Part shown: positions 8,025 to 15,082 of the stretch, piece by piece
How positions within the stretch are numbered: position 1 is the first letter of the stretch
Layout: the number at the start of each line of letters is the position of its first letter
DNA from: Lentisphaeria bacterium
GTDB taxonomy: Bacteria > Verrucomicrobiota > Lentisphaeria > Oligosphaerales > Oligosphaeraceae
Direction of reading: 5' to 3'
DNA length: 15,138 bases
NCBI GenBank assembly: GCA_016303095.1
Contig: JAEDMH010000049.1
Span: 1-15,138, forward strand
Translations under genes and position numbers: made by a program
Notes under the pieces: generated by a model
Told to the model about the DNA's origin: nothing
Database searches by the model: none
Seen by the model: only the letters and a program-made list of their open reading frames with translations

Positions 8025-8663
8025 ATGGGACCCGTTACCATTCTCGACTACGGCGCCGGAAACCTCACCAGCGTCCGCCTGGCCTGCCAGCGCTTCGGCG
8101 TGGAACCCCGCATGGCCACCTGCGCCGCCGAGGCTCTGGGGGAGGGCGCCCTGATCTTCCCCGGGGATGGCTCTGCCAAAAGCGCCATGGCCGCCGTGAA
8201 GGCCCGGGGATACGACAGCCTCCTCCGGAAAGCCCGGGAGGAGGGGCGTCCCATCCTGGGGATCTGCATCGGCATGCAGCTTCTCTTCGACGGGAGCGAG
8301 GAGGACGGAGGCGTCCAGGCCCTGGGGATGCTGCCAGGGCAGGTGCGTCGTTTCTCCTTCCCCCAGGATCCCGCCTTGAAAATTCCGGAGATGGGATGGA
8401 ACGGGGTCCATTTCCGCCAGAAGCATCCCCTCTTCCGGGGCATCCCCCAGGACACCCCCTTCTACTTCGTCCACTCGTACTACTGCGATCCTGCAGCGGA
8501 AGCCCTCCGCCTGGGCACCACAGAATACGGCGGCACCCATTTCTGCTCCGTGGCGGGCCGCGACTCCCTGGTGGCCACCCAATTCCACCCGGAACGCTCC
8601 GGGGAATGGGGACTGGCTCTCTTCCGGAATTTCCTGGAATGGAACGGCAAGGAGGAGGAATAA
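8025..8663 (+). CDS. hisH: Imidazole glycerol phosphate synthase, glutaminase subunit HisH
   Basis: Supplies ammonia from glutamine to HisF for imidazole glycerol phosphate formation in histidine synthesis. The 212 residues are normal length. LDYGAGNLTSV opens the chain; GICIGMQLLF carries nucleophile C81, and QFHPERSG supplies H188 and E190 of the triad. Oddity: the oxyanion-strand motif is PGDG (46-49) where the canonical sequence is PGVG. AGGAG (8011-8015) lies nine bases before the ATG. Three tandem TAGGAR units (7997-8015) cover the guaA stop and this ribosome-binding site. hisF begins four bases after the stop, as expected for obligate partners. Cytosolic heterodimer with HisF. Confidence 0.94.
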   Translation: MGPVTILDYGAGNLTSVRLACQRFGVEPRMATCAAEALGEGALIFPGDGSAKSAMAAVKARGYDSLLRKAREEGRPILGICIGMQLLFDGSEEDGGVQALGMLPGQVRRFSFPQDPALKIPEMGWNGVHFRQKHPLFRGIPQDTPFYFVHSYYCDPAAEALRLGTTEYGGTHFCSVAGRDSLVATQFHPERSGEWGLALFRNFLEWNGKEEE

Positions 8664-8667
8664 CCCC

Positions 8668-9441
8668 ATGCTGCTGAAGCGAATCATCGTCTGCCTGGAT
8701 GTGAAGAACCGGCGGGTCACCAAGGGCGTGAAGTTCAAGAACAACGTGGACGTGGGAGACGTGGGGGAACTGGCGGAACGCTACTGCCAGGAAGGGGCCG
8801 ATGAACTGGTCTTCTACGACATCACCGCCTCCGCCGAACACCGCCCCATCGATTTGGAGATGGTGGCCGAGGCGGCCCGACGGGTCTTCATCCCCTTCTG
8901 CGTGGGCGGGGGCATCCGCTCCGCCGCCGACATGCGGAACGCCCTCCTGGCCGGGGCCGACAAGGTCTCCCTGAACTCCCTGGCGGTCCAACATCCCGAA
9001 ATCCTCACCGAAAGCGCCAACGCCTTCGGCCGTCAATGCGTGGTGCTGGGACTGGACGCTAAACGGGTGGGGGTCTCCCCGGAGTTCCCCTCCGGCTATC
9101 AGGTCTACATCCAAGGCTACCGCACCCCTACCTCCTGGGACGTGGTGGAGTGGGCCCGACGGGCCGTGGAGCTGGGCGCCGGGGAAATTTGCCTCAATGC
9201 CATCGACACCGACGGCGTCCGCCAGGGCTATGAGCTGGAAATCACCCGGAAGGTGGCGGATGCGGTCTCCGTGCCCGTGATCGCCTCCGGCGGCGCAGGC
9301 AAGGTCCAGCATCTCATCGACGCCTTCCAGGAGGGCCATGCGGATGCGGCGCTGGTGGCCTCCATGGTCCACACCGACGGCTACACCTGCCAGACCATTA
9401 AGAACGAAATCCGGAGAACCACCAGCCTGCCTCTCCGGTGA
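8668..9441 (+). CDS. hisF: Imidazole glycerol phosphate synthase, cyclase subunit HisF
   Basis: Cyclises PRFAR with HisH-derived ammonia to imidazole glycerol phosphate plus AICAR; AICAR re-enters purine synthesis. This (beta/alpha)8 barrel of 257 residues keeps both catalytic aspartates, D11 in CLDV and D130 in GLDAKR. It also has the phosphate-binding GGGIRSAADM (80-89) and VIASGGAGK motifs. Two departures from the best-known HisF sequences are NAIDTDGV (177-184) in place of the usual S/N-x-D-x-DGT, and a slightly extended loop after D130. FKNNVDVGD near the start resembles the HisF branch seen in several anaerobes. The GGAGGAGG ribosome-binding site (8651-8658) lies inside the hisH 3' end, so translation is probably coupled. 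Confidence 0.95.
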   Translation: MLLKRIIVCLDVKNRRVTKGVKFKNNVDVGDVGELAERYCQEGADELVFYDITASAEHRPIDLEMVAEAARRVFIPFCVGGGIRSAADMRNALLAGADKVSLNSLAVQHPEILTESANAFGRQCVVLGLDAKRVGVSPEFPSGYQVYIQGYRTPTSWDVVEWARRAVELGAGEICLNAIDTDGVRQGYELEITRKVADAVSVPVIASGGAGKVQHLIDAFQEGHADAALVASMVHTDGYTCQTIKNEIRRTTSLPLR

Positions 9442-9487
9442 TCCGCCACTTTTCAACACCACCCTTTCTCGGAGGATACTATCCATC

Positions 9488-10771
9488 ATGTCAACCATCG
9501 TTGTCGTCGGCACCCAGTGGGGGGATGAAGGCAAGGGCAAAATCGTGGACTTCCTGGCCGCCCAGGCGGATGTGGTGGCCCGCTACCAGGGCGGCAGCAA
9601 TGCCGGCCATACCGTGGTGGCCGACGGGCATACCTACAAGCTCCATCTGCTCCCCTCCGGCATCCTCTATCCGGGATGCACCTGCCTCATCGGCAATGAC
9701 GTGGTCCTGGATCCGGTGAGCCTCCTGAAGGAGCTGGAGGAACTCCAGGCCACGGGCAAGACCGGGGAGGGACTGCGCATCTCCAACCGGGCCCATGTGG
9801 TCATGCCCTACCACAAGCTCTTCGACGGCCTCCAGGAACGTCTGAAGGGGGAGGGCAAGGTGGGCACCACCGGACGGGGCATCGGCCCCTGCTATGCCGA
9901 CGCCGCCGACCGCATCGGCATCCGGGTGGTCTCCTGGATGGATCGGGAGGCCTTCGCCCGGGAACTCCGGGAGGTCCTGAGCCTGAAGAACCGCATTCTG
10001 GAGGCCTTTGGAGAAAAACCCCTGGACTTCGAGCCCATCTATCAGGAATACTGCGGATACGCCGACCGCCTCCGCCCCTACGTCTGCGACACCGGCGCCC
10101 TGGTCTCCCGCCTTATCGCCCAGGACAAGAAGGTGCTCTTCGAGGGCGCCCAGGCCGCCATGCTGGATCTCTCCCATGGCACCTATCCCTTTGTCACCAG
10201 CTCCCATCCCACCGCCGGCGCGGTGTGCGTGGGCTTGGGCATTGGGCCCAAGTGCATCCACAAGGTGGTGGGGGTGGTGAAGGCCTATGCCACTCGGGTG
10301 GGAGAGGGCCCCTTCCCCACGGAATTGAACAACGCCACCGGGGAACGCCTCCGGGAAATCGCCCACGAGTATGGAGCCACCACGGGCCGCCCCCGCCGCT
10401 GCGGCTGGCTGGATCTGGCGGTGATCCGATACGCTGTTCAGCTGAATGGCCTGGATTGCATCGCCCTGACCCGGCTGGATATCCTGGATTCCTTCCCCGA
10501 AATCCAGCTCTGCACCGGCTACCGCTACCAGGGGCAGAAGATGGAGGAGTTCCCCGCCAGCTTGAAGATCCTGGGAGAGGTGGAGCCGATCTACGAGACT
10601 CTCCCCGGCTGGATGGCCGATACCACCCACTGCCGCACCTTCCAGGAACTGCCCCCCAATTGCCAAAAGTACGTGGAACGCATCGGGGAAATCGCCGGCG
10701 CTCCCGTGGGCATCGTCTCTGTGGGCCCGGAACGGGATCGGACGATTGTTCGCCAATCCATGTTTTCCTGA
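9488..10771 (+). CDS. purA: Adenylosuccinate synthetase
   Basis: Joins IMP and aspartate, using GTP, to form adenylosuccinate, which PurB in the same cluster cleaves to AMP. The 427 residues are standard length. GTQWGDEGKGKIVD (8-21) contains D13, and GGSNAGHTVV contains H41; these are the two classical catalytic positions. Other family motifs are TTGRGIGPCYADAADRIGIR, FEGAQAAMLDLSHGTYPFVTSS, GVVKAYATRVGEGPFPTE and TGRPRRCGWLDL. The frame is open from 9338, inside hisF, but ATG 9488 aligns with the family N-terminus and has GGAGG at 9471-9475. It is the last gene of the purine/histidine run; a probable terminator follows about 115 bases later. Confidence 0.97.
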   Translation: MSTIVVVGTQWGDEGKGKIVDFLAAQADVVARYQGGSNAGHTVVADGHTYKLHLLPSGILYPGCTCLIGNDVVLDPVSLLKELEELQATGKTGEGLRISNRAHVVMPYHKLFDGLQERLKGEGKVGTTGRGIGPCYADAADRIGIRVVSWMDREAFARELREVLSLKNRILEAFGEKPLDFEPIYQEYCGYADRLRPYVCDTGALVSRLIAQDKKVLFEGAQAAMLDLSHGTYPFVTSSHPTAGAVCVGLGIGPKCIHKVVGVVKAYATRVGEGPFPTELNNATGERLREIAHEYGATTGRPRRCGWLDLAVIRYAVQLNGLDCIALTRLDILDSFPEIQLCTGYRYQGQKMEEFPASLKILGEVEPIYETLPGWMADTTHCRTFQELPPNCQKYVERIGEIAGAPVGIVSVGPERDRTIVRQSMFS

Positions 10772-10885
10772 AGCCGGGAAGGTGGTTCTTCCGCGCCATG
10801 CCTTTGTCAGGGCTCGGTCACATGGGTGACCATGCTCCCTCTCCCTTCCTCGGCCTGCCGTGGAACTCCCTACCTTCCCAGATCC

Positions 10886-10928
10886 AGGCCTGGGTCAATC
10901 CCCCTTTTGTGGGAGAAAGGCCTTTTTT
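10886..10928 (+). terminator. Possible terminator of the purB-purA run
   Basis: AGGCCT at 10886-10891 can pair with AGGCCT at 10918-10923, with smaller GGG/CCC pairings inside. A T6-C-T5 tract follows from 10923. The stem is short and the loop branched, so strength is uncertain. It lies just upstream of the promoter-like pair that precedes the Trp leader, a sensible place to end the purine transcript. Between the purA stop and this element I see only small inverted repeats, such as GGTCAC/GTGACC at 10816-10831. Confidence 0.4.
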
Positions 10929-10941
10929 CTTTTTCCCTTTC

Positions 10942-10970
10942 TTGGAAAACGGGAGAGGATTGCTTATCTT
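10942..10970 (+). promoter_or_regulatory. Sigma70-like promoter for the Trp leader and trpB2
   Basis: TTGGAA (10942-10947) and TATCTT (10965-10970) are separated by exactly 17 bases, each matching consensus at four of six positions. Transcription would start near 10976-10978, about 24 bases before the leader peptide ATG. Placement directly ahead of the leader ORF and after a probable terminator raises confidence. No operator could be assigned. Confidence 0.5.
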
Positions 10971-11000
10971 AACCCCATTCCTTTTCCCCGAAAGAACATC

Positions 11001-11099
11001 ATGCATTATCTCTCCCTTCATCCTGTGGACTTTTACTGGTGGTGGCGTAGCTCCGTCACAGCCGGTCTTTGTTTGACGGGAACGCAGGGAGAAGCGTGA
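11001..11099 (+). CDS. trpL: Trp leader peptide (attenuator-sensing ORF)
   Basis: A 32-codon ORF with residues 10-16 reading DFYWWWR: Phe, Tyr and three consecutive TGG codons at 11037-11045. Tryptophan is the rarest residue, so three in a row in a short upstream ORF is the hallmark of ribosome-mediated trp attenuation. The ATG lies about 24 bases from the predicted transcription start; upstream GAAAG is a weak ribosome-binding site. The frame is open from 10860, but the promoter lies inside that extension, so ATG 11001 is the sensible start. Complementary segments and a strong terminator follow, then trpB2. The product probably has no function once made. The preceding Phe-Tyr could add sensitivity to other aromatic amino acids. 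Confidence 0.75.
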   Translation: MHYLSLHPVDFYWWWRSSVTAGLCLTGTQGEA

Positions 11100-11190
11100 G
11101 AGTTGTGACGGAGGACAGAGCGTGAGGAATCTTCCCCCCTCTGCCCTTCGTCCCATGAACCCTCAACGAAGAGAAGCCGGAGTGACGGAG
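11051..11190 (+). promoter_or_regulatory. Competing RNA pairing segments of the trp attenuator
   Basis: Segment CTCCGTCAC (11051-11059) starts six bases after the last Trp codon. Its exact complement GTGACGGAG occurs twice: at 11105-11113, with pairing extendable to 12 bp over 11051-11062/11102-11113, and at 11182-11190, inside the terminator's 5' arm. A shorter TGACGGG partner lies at 11074-11080. In addition 11107-11120 can pair with 11139-11152 (13 bp with two bulges), and 11146-11152 with 11184-11190 (7 bp with one G-U). These pairings are mutually exclusive, as expected of a switch. By eye I cannot settle which fold forms when the ribosome stalls. Confidence 0.55.
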
Positions 11191-11218
11191 CCAGATTCGC
11201 CGTCGCCCCGGCTTTTTT
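11174..11218 (+). terminator. Intrinsic terminator (attenuator) upstream of trpB2
   Basis: 11174-11180 pairs with 11208-11214 (7 bp). After one A-C mismatch, 11182-11188 pairs with 11200-11206 (7 bp including one G-U). The loop is 11 bases. The stem runs directly into six T residues (11213-11218), with more T-rich sequence beyond. It ends about 63 bases before the trpB2 ATG, with no gene between, so it would stop transcripts before the structural gene unless disrupted. Confidence 0.8.
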
Positions 11219-11281
11219 GTTTTCTTTCTCCTTCCTTATGTTTTCGTTCTGAATCCCATTTCCTATCCAGGAGTCACCACC

Positions 11282-12655
11282 ATGTCTCGTGAAATTCCCT
11301 ACAAGACGTACCTTTCCGAAGAGGAGCTACCCACCTCTTGGTACAATCTCCGGGCCCTGATGCCGGGAAAATGCGCTCCCCTGCTGAATCCCGCCACCCA
11401 CCAGCCCATGACCCTGGCGGAGCTCTCCCAGGTCTTCTGCGAAGAATTGGCCAAACAGGAGCTGGACGAGGAACATGAGTTCATCCCCATTCCCCAGCCG
11501 GTCTTCGACTTCTACAAGATGTTCCGGCCCTCCCCCCTGGTGCGCGCCTACTTCCTGGAAAAGGCCCTGGACACCCCCGCCCACATCTACTACAAGTTCG
11601 AGGGCAACAACACCTCCGGCAGCCATAAGCTGAACTCCGCCGTCCCCCAGGCCTACTATGCCAAGGCCCAGGGACTGAAGGGGGTCACCACGGAAACCGG
11701 AGCCGGCCAGTGGGGCACCGCCCTCTCCATGGCCTGCGCTTTCTTCCATCTGGATTGCCATGTCTTCATGGTGAAATGCTCCTATGAGCAGAAACCCCAT
11801 CGACGGGAGGTGATGCGCACCTACGGCGCCGATGTGACTCCCTCCCCCTCCGAAACCACGGAAATCGGACGGAAGATCCTGGCGGAAAATCCCGGCACCT
11901 CCGGAAGCTTGGGATGCGCCATCTCCGAGGCCGTGGAACGGGCCGTCACCACCCCCGGCTACCGCTATGTCCTGGGCTCCGTCCTAAACCAAGTCCTGAT
12001 GCACCAGACGATCATCGGCCTGGAGGCCAAAAAGGCCATGGAAAAGTACGGCATCTATCCCGATGTGATCGTGGGATGCGCCGGCGGCGGCTCCAATCTG
12101 GGGGGGCTCATCTCCCCCTTCGTGGCGGATTCTCTCCGGGGACTCCGGAAAAGCCGCTATGTGGCCGTGGAGCCCGTGACTTGCCCCTCCCTCACCCGTG
12201 GACGCTATGCCTACGATTTCTGCGACACCGGACGAGTCTGCCCCCTGGCCAAGATGTATACCCTGGGCGCCTCCTATATGCCCGCCGCCATCCATGCCGG
12301 CGGATTGCGCTACCACGGCATGAGCACCATGCTCTCCGAACTCCATGACCAGGGCATTCTGGAGGCCATGGCCGTCTCCCAGACCCAGGTCTTCGAGGCC
12401 GCCAGAACCTTCGCCCGCACCGAGGGAATCCTGCCCGCCCCCGAAAGCGGACACGCCATCTATGGCGCCATCCAGGAAGCCCTCCGCTGCAAGAAGGAGG
12501 GCAAGGCCGAAAATATCCTCTTCGGACTCTCCGGAACGGGATACTTCGACATGATGGCCTACGGAAAGTTCAATGACGGCGTCATGCAGGACTACGTGCC
12601 TACCGACGAGGAAATCCAGGCCGCCCTGTCCAAACTCCCGCCTCAAAATCTCTAG
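11282..12655 (+). CDS. trpB: TrpB2-type tryptophan synthase beta chain
   Basis: PLP enzyme making L-tryptophan from indole and serine. The 457 residues and motifs place it in the TrpB2 class, which is longer than TrpB1 (about 400) and often independent of TrpA. Seen: an N-terminal extension ending RPSPLVRA, the PLP lysine K116 in NNTSGSHKLN, ETGAGQWG (138-145) with probable catalytic E138, the phosphate loop GGGSN (268-272), GLRYHGMS and a C-terminal LSGTGYFDM. AGGAG at 11269-11273 lies eight bases before the ATG. No trpA or other trp gene is in the window. The upstream Trp leader and terminator argue that it is a genuine tryptophan biosynthesis or indole-salvage gene regulated by tryptophan supply. 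A homopolymer of ten G residues (12673-12682) lies just past the stop. Confidence 0.93.
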   Translation: MSREIPYKTYLSEEELPTSWYNLRALMPGKCAPLLNPATHQPMTLAELSQVFCEELAKQELDEEHEFIPIPQPVFDFYKMFRPSPLVRAYFLEKALDTPAHIYYKFEGNNTSGSHKLNSAVPQAYYAKAQGLKGVTTETGAGQWGTALSMACAFFHLDCHVFMVKCSYEQKPHRREVMRTYGADVTPSPSETTEIGRKILAENPGTSGSLGCAISEAVERAVTTPGYRYVLGSVLNQVLMHQTIIGLEAKKAMEKYGIYPDVIVGCAGGGSNLGGLISPFVADSLRGLRKSRYVAVEPVTCPSLTRGRYAYDFCDTGRVCPLAKMYTLGASYMPAAIHAGGLRYHGMSTMLSELHDQGILEAMAVSQTQVFEAARTFARTEGILPAPESGHAIYGAIQEALRCKKEGKAENILFGLSGTGYFDMMAYGKFNDGVMQDYVPTDEEIQAALSKLPPQNL

Positions 12656-12745
12656 GCTTCTCCCTCCCTCTCGGGGGGGGGGAAAGGATGGCGAGAATCC
12701 CCGGCCGTCTCCCAGGGCCCCTCTTTCGCTCCTTTCCCCCTGAAT

Positions 12746-12753
12746 TATATTAT
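12746..12753 (+). promoter_or_regulatory. -10 region of rnpB
   Basis: Overlapping TATATT (12746-12751) and TATTAT (12748-12753) lie in a short AT patch. A start 6-8 bases downstream would be at about 12758-12761, matching the RNase P RNA 5' end deduced from helix P1. No good -35 hexamer is visible. Confidence 0.45.
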
Positions 12754-12759
12754 GCCCTT

Positions 12760-13140
12760 GTGGACAGCGACAGGCGGCCGCTCCGGGGGAACATTGTTCC
12801 TCCGGGGAGGAAAGTCCAGACACCCCAGGGCAGGAAGCCCGGTTGAAAGGCCGGGTATCACGGGGAGATCCCGTGGTCAGGATAGCGCAACAGAGAAGAG
12901 ACCGCCGAGGGAGACCTCAGGTTTTTCTCGGCAAGGGTGAAACGGTGGGGCAAGAGCCCACCGCGCCATTCCGCAAGGCATGGCGGCAAGGCAAGCCCCT
13001 TCCGGTGCAAGACCAAATAGGGAACGAGGTGCGGCCCGCACCATGCGCAAGCACAGTTCCGGGTATCGGTCGCGTAAGATGAATGGTCGCCGGTCCGGGA
13101 ACCCCCCGGATGCACAGAATCTGGCTTATCGTCCTGTCCA
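12760..13140 (+). ncRNA. rnpB: RNase P RNA (type A-like)
   Basis: Catalytic RNA that matures tRNA 5' ends. The conserved blocks occur in order: GAGGAAAGTCC (12807-12817, 5' strand of P4), GCAACAGAGAAGAGACCGCC (12886-12905), AAGGGTGAAACGGTGGGGCA (12933-12952), GCAAGACCAAATAGG (13007-13021), and ACAGAATCTGGCTTATCG (13114-13131, 3' strand of P4). Helix P1 closes the molecule: TGGACAG (12761-12767) with CTGTCCA (13134-13140). The length, about 381 bases, is typical of type A. GCGGCCCGC near 13031 fits the P16-P17 region. The exact ends are set by P1 and may be off by a few bases. A TCTTTTT run follows the 3' end. Confidence 0.95.
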
Positions 13141-13244
13141 TCTTTTTCCCTACCCCCCCCAGAGCCGACTCCCCCAGGGAACGGCGCCTGGGACCGGGGT
13201 CCAGGATTCCCCCTCCCCCCCCGAACGCCTCCCCTCTCTTTTCC

Positions 13245-15041
13245 ATGCAGACGGGTTCCGATTCTACCTCCTATTCCCCACCGCCCGGAAATGGCATCCT
13301 TTTCCAAAGCGGCACGCCCCTTGTGCCGGGAGTCTGCCATGGACGCTGCCTGATTCTCGCCGGGGACGAGGTTCTGAAGGAGGTGCGGCTCACCAAGACC
13401 GAGGATCTGGCGGGAGAACGCCAGCGCTTGCAGGAAGCCGTGGTGGATGTGCGGGAATCCCTCCAAGCCAGCGCCCGCCAAATCCGGGATGTGCTCACCG
13501 AGGCGGACGAGAAGATCTTCCCCATGTATGAGAGCCTCCTGGAAGATCCCACCCTCCTGGCCCGCATCGAGAAGTTCCTGCAGGAGGGCTTGACCCTCCC
13601 CTCCGCCCTCTCCATGGCCTCCGCCTCCTTCCAGGAGGAGTTCCAGCAAATCCAGGATCAGTATCTCCGGGAACGACTGCTGGATGTGCAGGATGTGCTT
13701 CTGCGCCTGATGGATGCCACCCGCAACGCCGCCCGGGGCCATGTGCCGGAACATGCCATTCCCCAGGATGACAACACCCCCATCGTCCTAGTGGCCCGGG
13801 AGCTCTTTCCCTCCCAGTTCCTCTCCGCCCCCCTGAAACGGGTGCGGGGTATCGTCTGTGAAACGGGCGGCCCCACCAGCCATACTGCCATCCTGGCCCG
13901 GGCTCTCCGCATCCCCATGCTGGTGGATGTGCCCGCGATCCAGGAACAGGTCACCATCCAGGATACAATTCTGCTGGATTGCCAGGCCGGACTCTGCTAT
14001 CTCAATCCCGCCCAGGATCTGCTGGACCAATATGCCCTGGCGCTCCAAACCAGTCGGCGGGATGCCGCCCAGGAGACCTCCCCGCCTCCTGTGGACGACT
14101 CCCCCGCCACCCAGGACGGCACCGTCGTCCATCTCCGGGGAAACGTGACCCTCTTCAGCGAGGTTCCCGCTCTCCATGGGGCAGGCATCCGGGAGGTGGG
14201 ACTCTATCGGACGGAATTTATGTTCCTCATCCGCAACTCCATGCCCGATGAAGAAACCCAATACCGGGTGCTCCATCGTCTGGTGGAGGGCTCCCGGGGA
14301 GCCCAAGTGGTGATTCGCGCCCTGGATATCGGGGGAGACAAGCCCCTCTCCTATATCCAATGGGACAATGAACTGAATCCCTCCCTGGGATGGCGGGGAC
14401 TCCGCTTCCTGCTCACCAATCCGGAATTCGCCCGCACCCACCTCCGGGCCATCCTGCGCACCTGCACCGCAGGAAATGTGAAACTGCTCTTCCCCATGGT
14501 CTCCGACATGGGAGATCTTCAACGGATCAAATCCCTGGTACAGGAGGCCATGGATTCCCTCAAGGCCGATGGCATCCCCTACGGATGCCCCCCCATCGGC
14601 ATGATGCTGGAAACCCCCAGCGCCGTCCTCTCCCTGGAACGACTCCTCCCTCATGTGGATTTCGCCAGCATCGGCACCAATGACTTGATCCAATATCTCT
14701 TCGCCGTGGACCGGGGAAACGGCAGGGTCAAACAGTGGTATCAACAGGCCCACCCCATCGTCTTGAGACTCCTGGGAGAGATTTGCCAAACCATGGCCAA
14801 ATTCCCTGAAAAGGATCTGGAAATCTGCGGGGAAATGGCGGGAAATCTCTCCCTCCTCCCCGCTCTCCTGGGAGCCGGATTGCGCAACTTCTCCATGAAC
14901 CCCGCCGCCATCCCCGCCATCCGGGATAGGGTGCGACAACTCCATCTGGCACAGTGCCAGGATCTGTATCAAAAAATCTGCAACACCGATACCCCCGAAG
15001 AAGTCCAGACTCTGCTGGAACAATTCCCCCTAGATCTCTAG
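13245..15041 (+). CDS. ptsI: Phosphoenolpyruvate-protein phosphotransferase (PTS enzyme I)
   Basis: Takes phosphate from PEP onto a histidine and passes it to HPr, starting PTS sugar uptake or PTS-based regulation. The 598 residues follow the enzyme I plan: an N-terminal HPr-binding/swivel part, the active-site histidine H213 in GGPTSHTAILARA, then the PEP barrel. The barrel has YRTEFMF (321-327), RALDIGGDKPL (358-368), GTNDLIQY (477-484) and the C528 motif ICGEMAGN. No GAF domain precedes it, so it is not PtsP. The frame opens at 13083, but upstream starts lie inside rnpB; ATG 13245 puts about 24 residues ahead of the conserved N-terminal motif. No Shine-Dalgarno sequence is visible, so this start is less sure than the function. 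No HPr gene is in the window. The last codons and stop lie within a CTAG array. Confidence 0.93.
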   Translation: MQTGSDSTSYSPPPGNGILFQSGTPLVPGVCHGRCLILAGDEVLKEVRLTKTEDLAGERQRLQEAVVDVRESLQASARQIRDVLTEADEKIFPMYESLLEDPTLLARIEKFLQEGLTLPSALSMASASFQEEFQQIQDQYLRERLLDVQDVLLRLMDATRNAARGHVPEHAIPQDDNTPIVLVARELFPSQFLSAPLKRVRGIVCETGGPTSHTAILARALRIPMLVDVPAIQEQVTIQDTILLDCQAGLCYLNPAQDLLDQYALALQTSRRDAAQETSPPPVDDSPATQDGTVVHLRGNVTLFSEVPALHGAGIREVGLYRTEFMFLIRNSMPDEETQYRVLHRLVEGSRGAQVVIRALDIGGDKPLSYIQWDNELNPSLGWRGLRFLLTNPEFARTHLRAILRTCTAGNVKLLFPMVSDMGDLQRIKSLVQEAMDSLKADGIPYGCPPIGMMLETPSAVLSLERLLPHVDFASIGTNDLIQYLFAVDRGNGRVKQWYQQAHPIVLRLLGEICQTMAKFPEKDLEICGEMAGNLSLLPALLGAGLRNFSMNPAAIPAIRDRVRQLHLAQCQDLYQKICNTDTPEEVQTLLEQFPLDL

Positions 15042-15058
15042 ATCCCTAGAGCCTCTAG
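15030..15058. repeat. CTAG octamer array (right copy)
   Basis: Four CTAG tetranucleotides start at 15030, 15038, 15046 and 15055, again with 8-8-9 spacing, in units like CTAGATCY. The first 12 bases encode the last residues and stop of enzyme I, with the TAG stop supplied by the second CTAG. It is followed at once by a GC-only hairpin, as is the left array relative to its own gene. A further CTAG occurs at 15128-15131. Confidence 0.6.
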
Positions 15059-15082
15059 CCCCCCCCCGCTTGCGGGGGGGGG
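15059..15082 (+). terminator. C9/G9 hairpin after ptsI, possible transcript end
   Basis: Nine C residues (15059-15067) plus G68 pair with C73 plus nine G residues (15074-15082) around a CTTG tetraloop, a perfect 10-bp GC stem. No T tract follows; the next bases are AA and another nine G residues. It may be an mRNA 3' stabiliser or a terminator of unusual type. The homopolymer lengths are also prone to sequencing error. Confidence 0.45.

Noticed and set aside
10816..10831. GGTCAC/GTGACC inverted repeat after purA as a terminator or CRP-like site
   Set aside because: No T tract follows, and the half-site orientation and spacing do not match the CRP/FNR consensus. It is a short palindrome only.
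11146..11171. CTTCGT/ACGAAG hairpin as the main antiterminator
   Set aside because: It does not overlap either arm of the terminator, so it cannot by itself prevent termination. It is left as one of several possible local folds.
13083..13244. Longer enzyme I N-terminus, including an ATG at 13110 that would encode a signal-peptide-like stretch
   Set aside because: These codons lie in the 3' part of rnpB and its trailing sequence. Enzyme I is cytosolic, and the hydrophobic look comes from the conserved RNA sequence.
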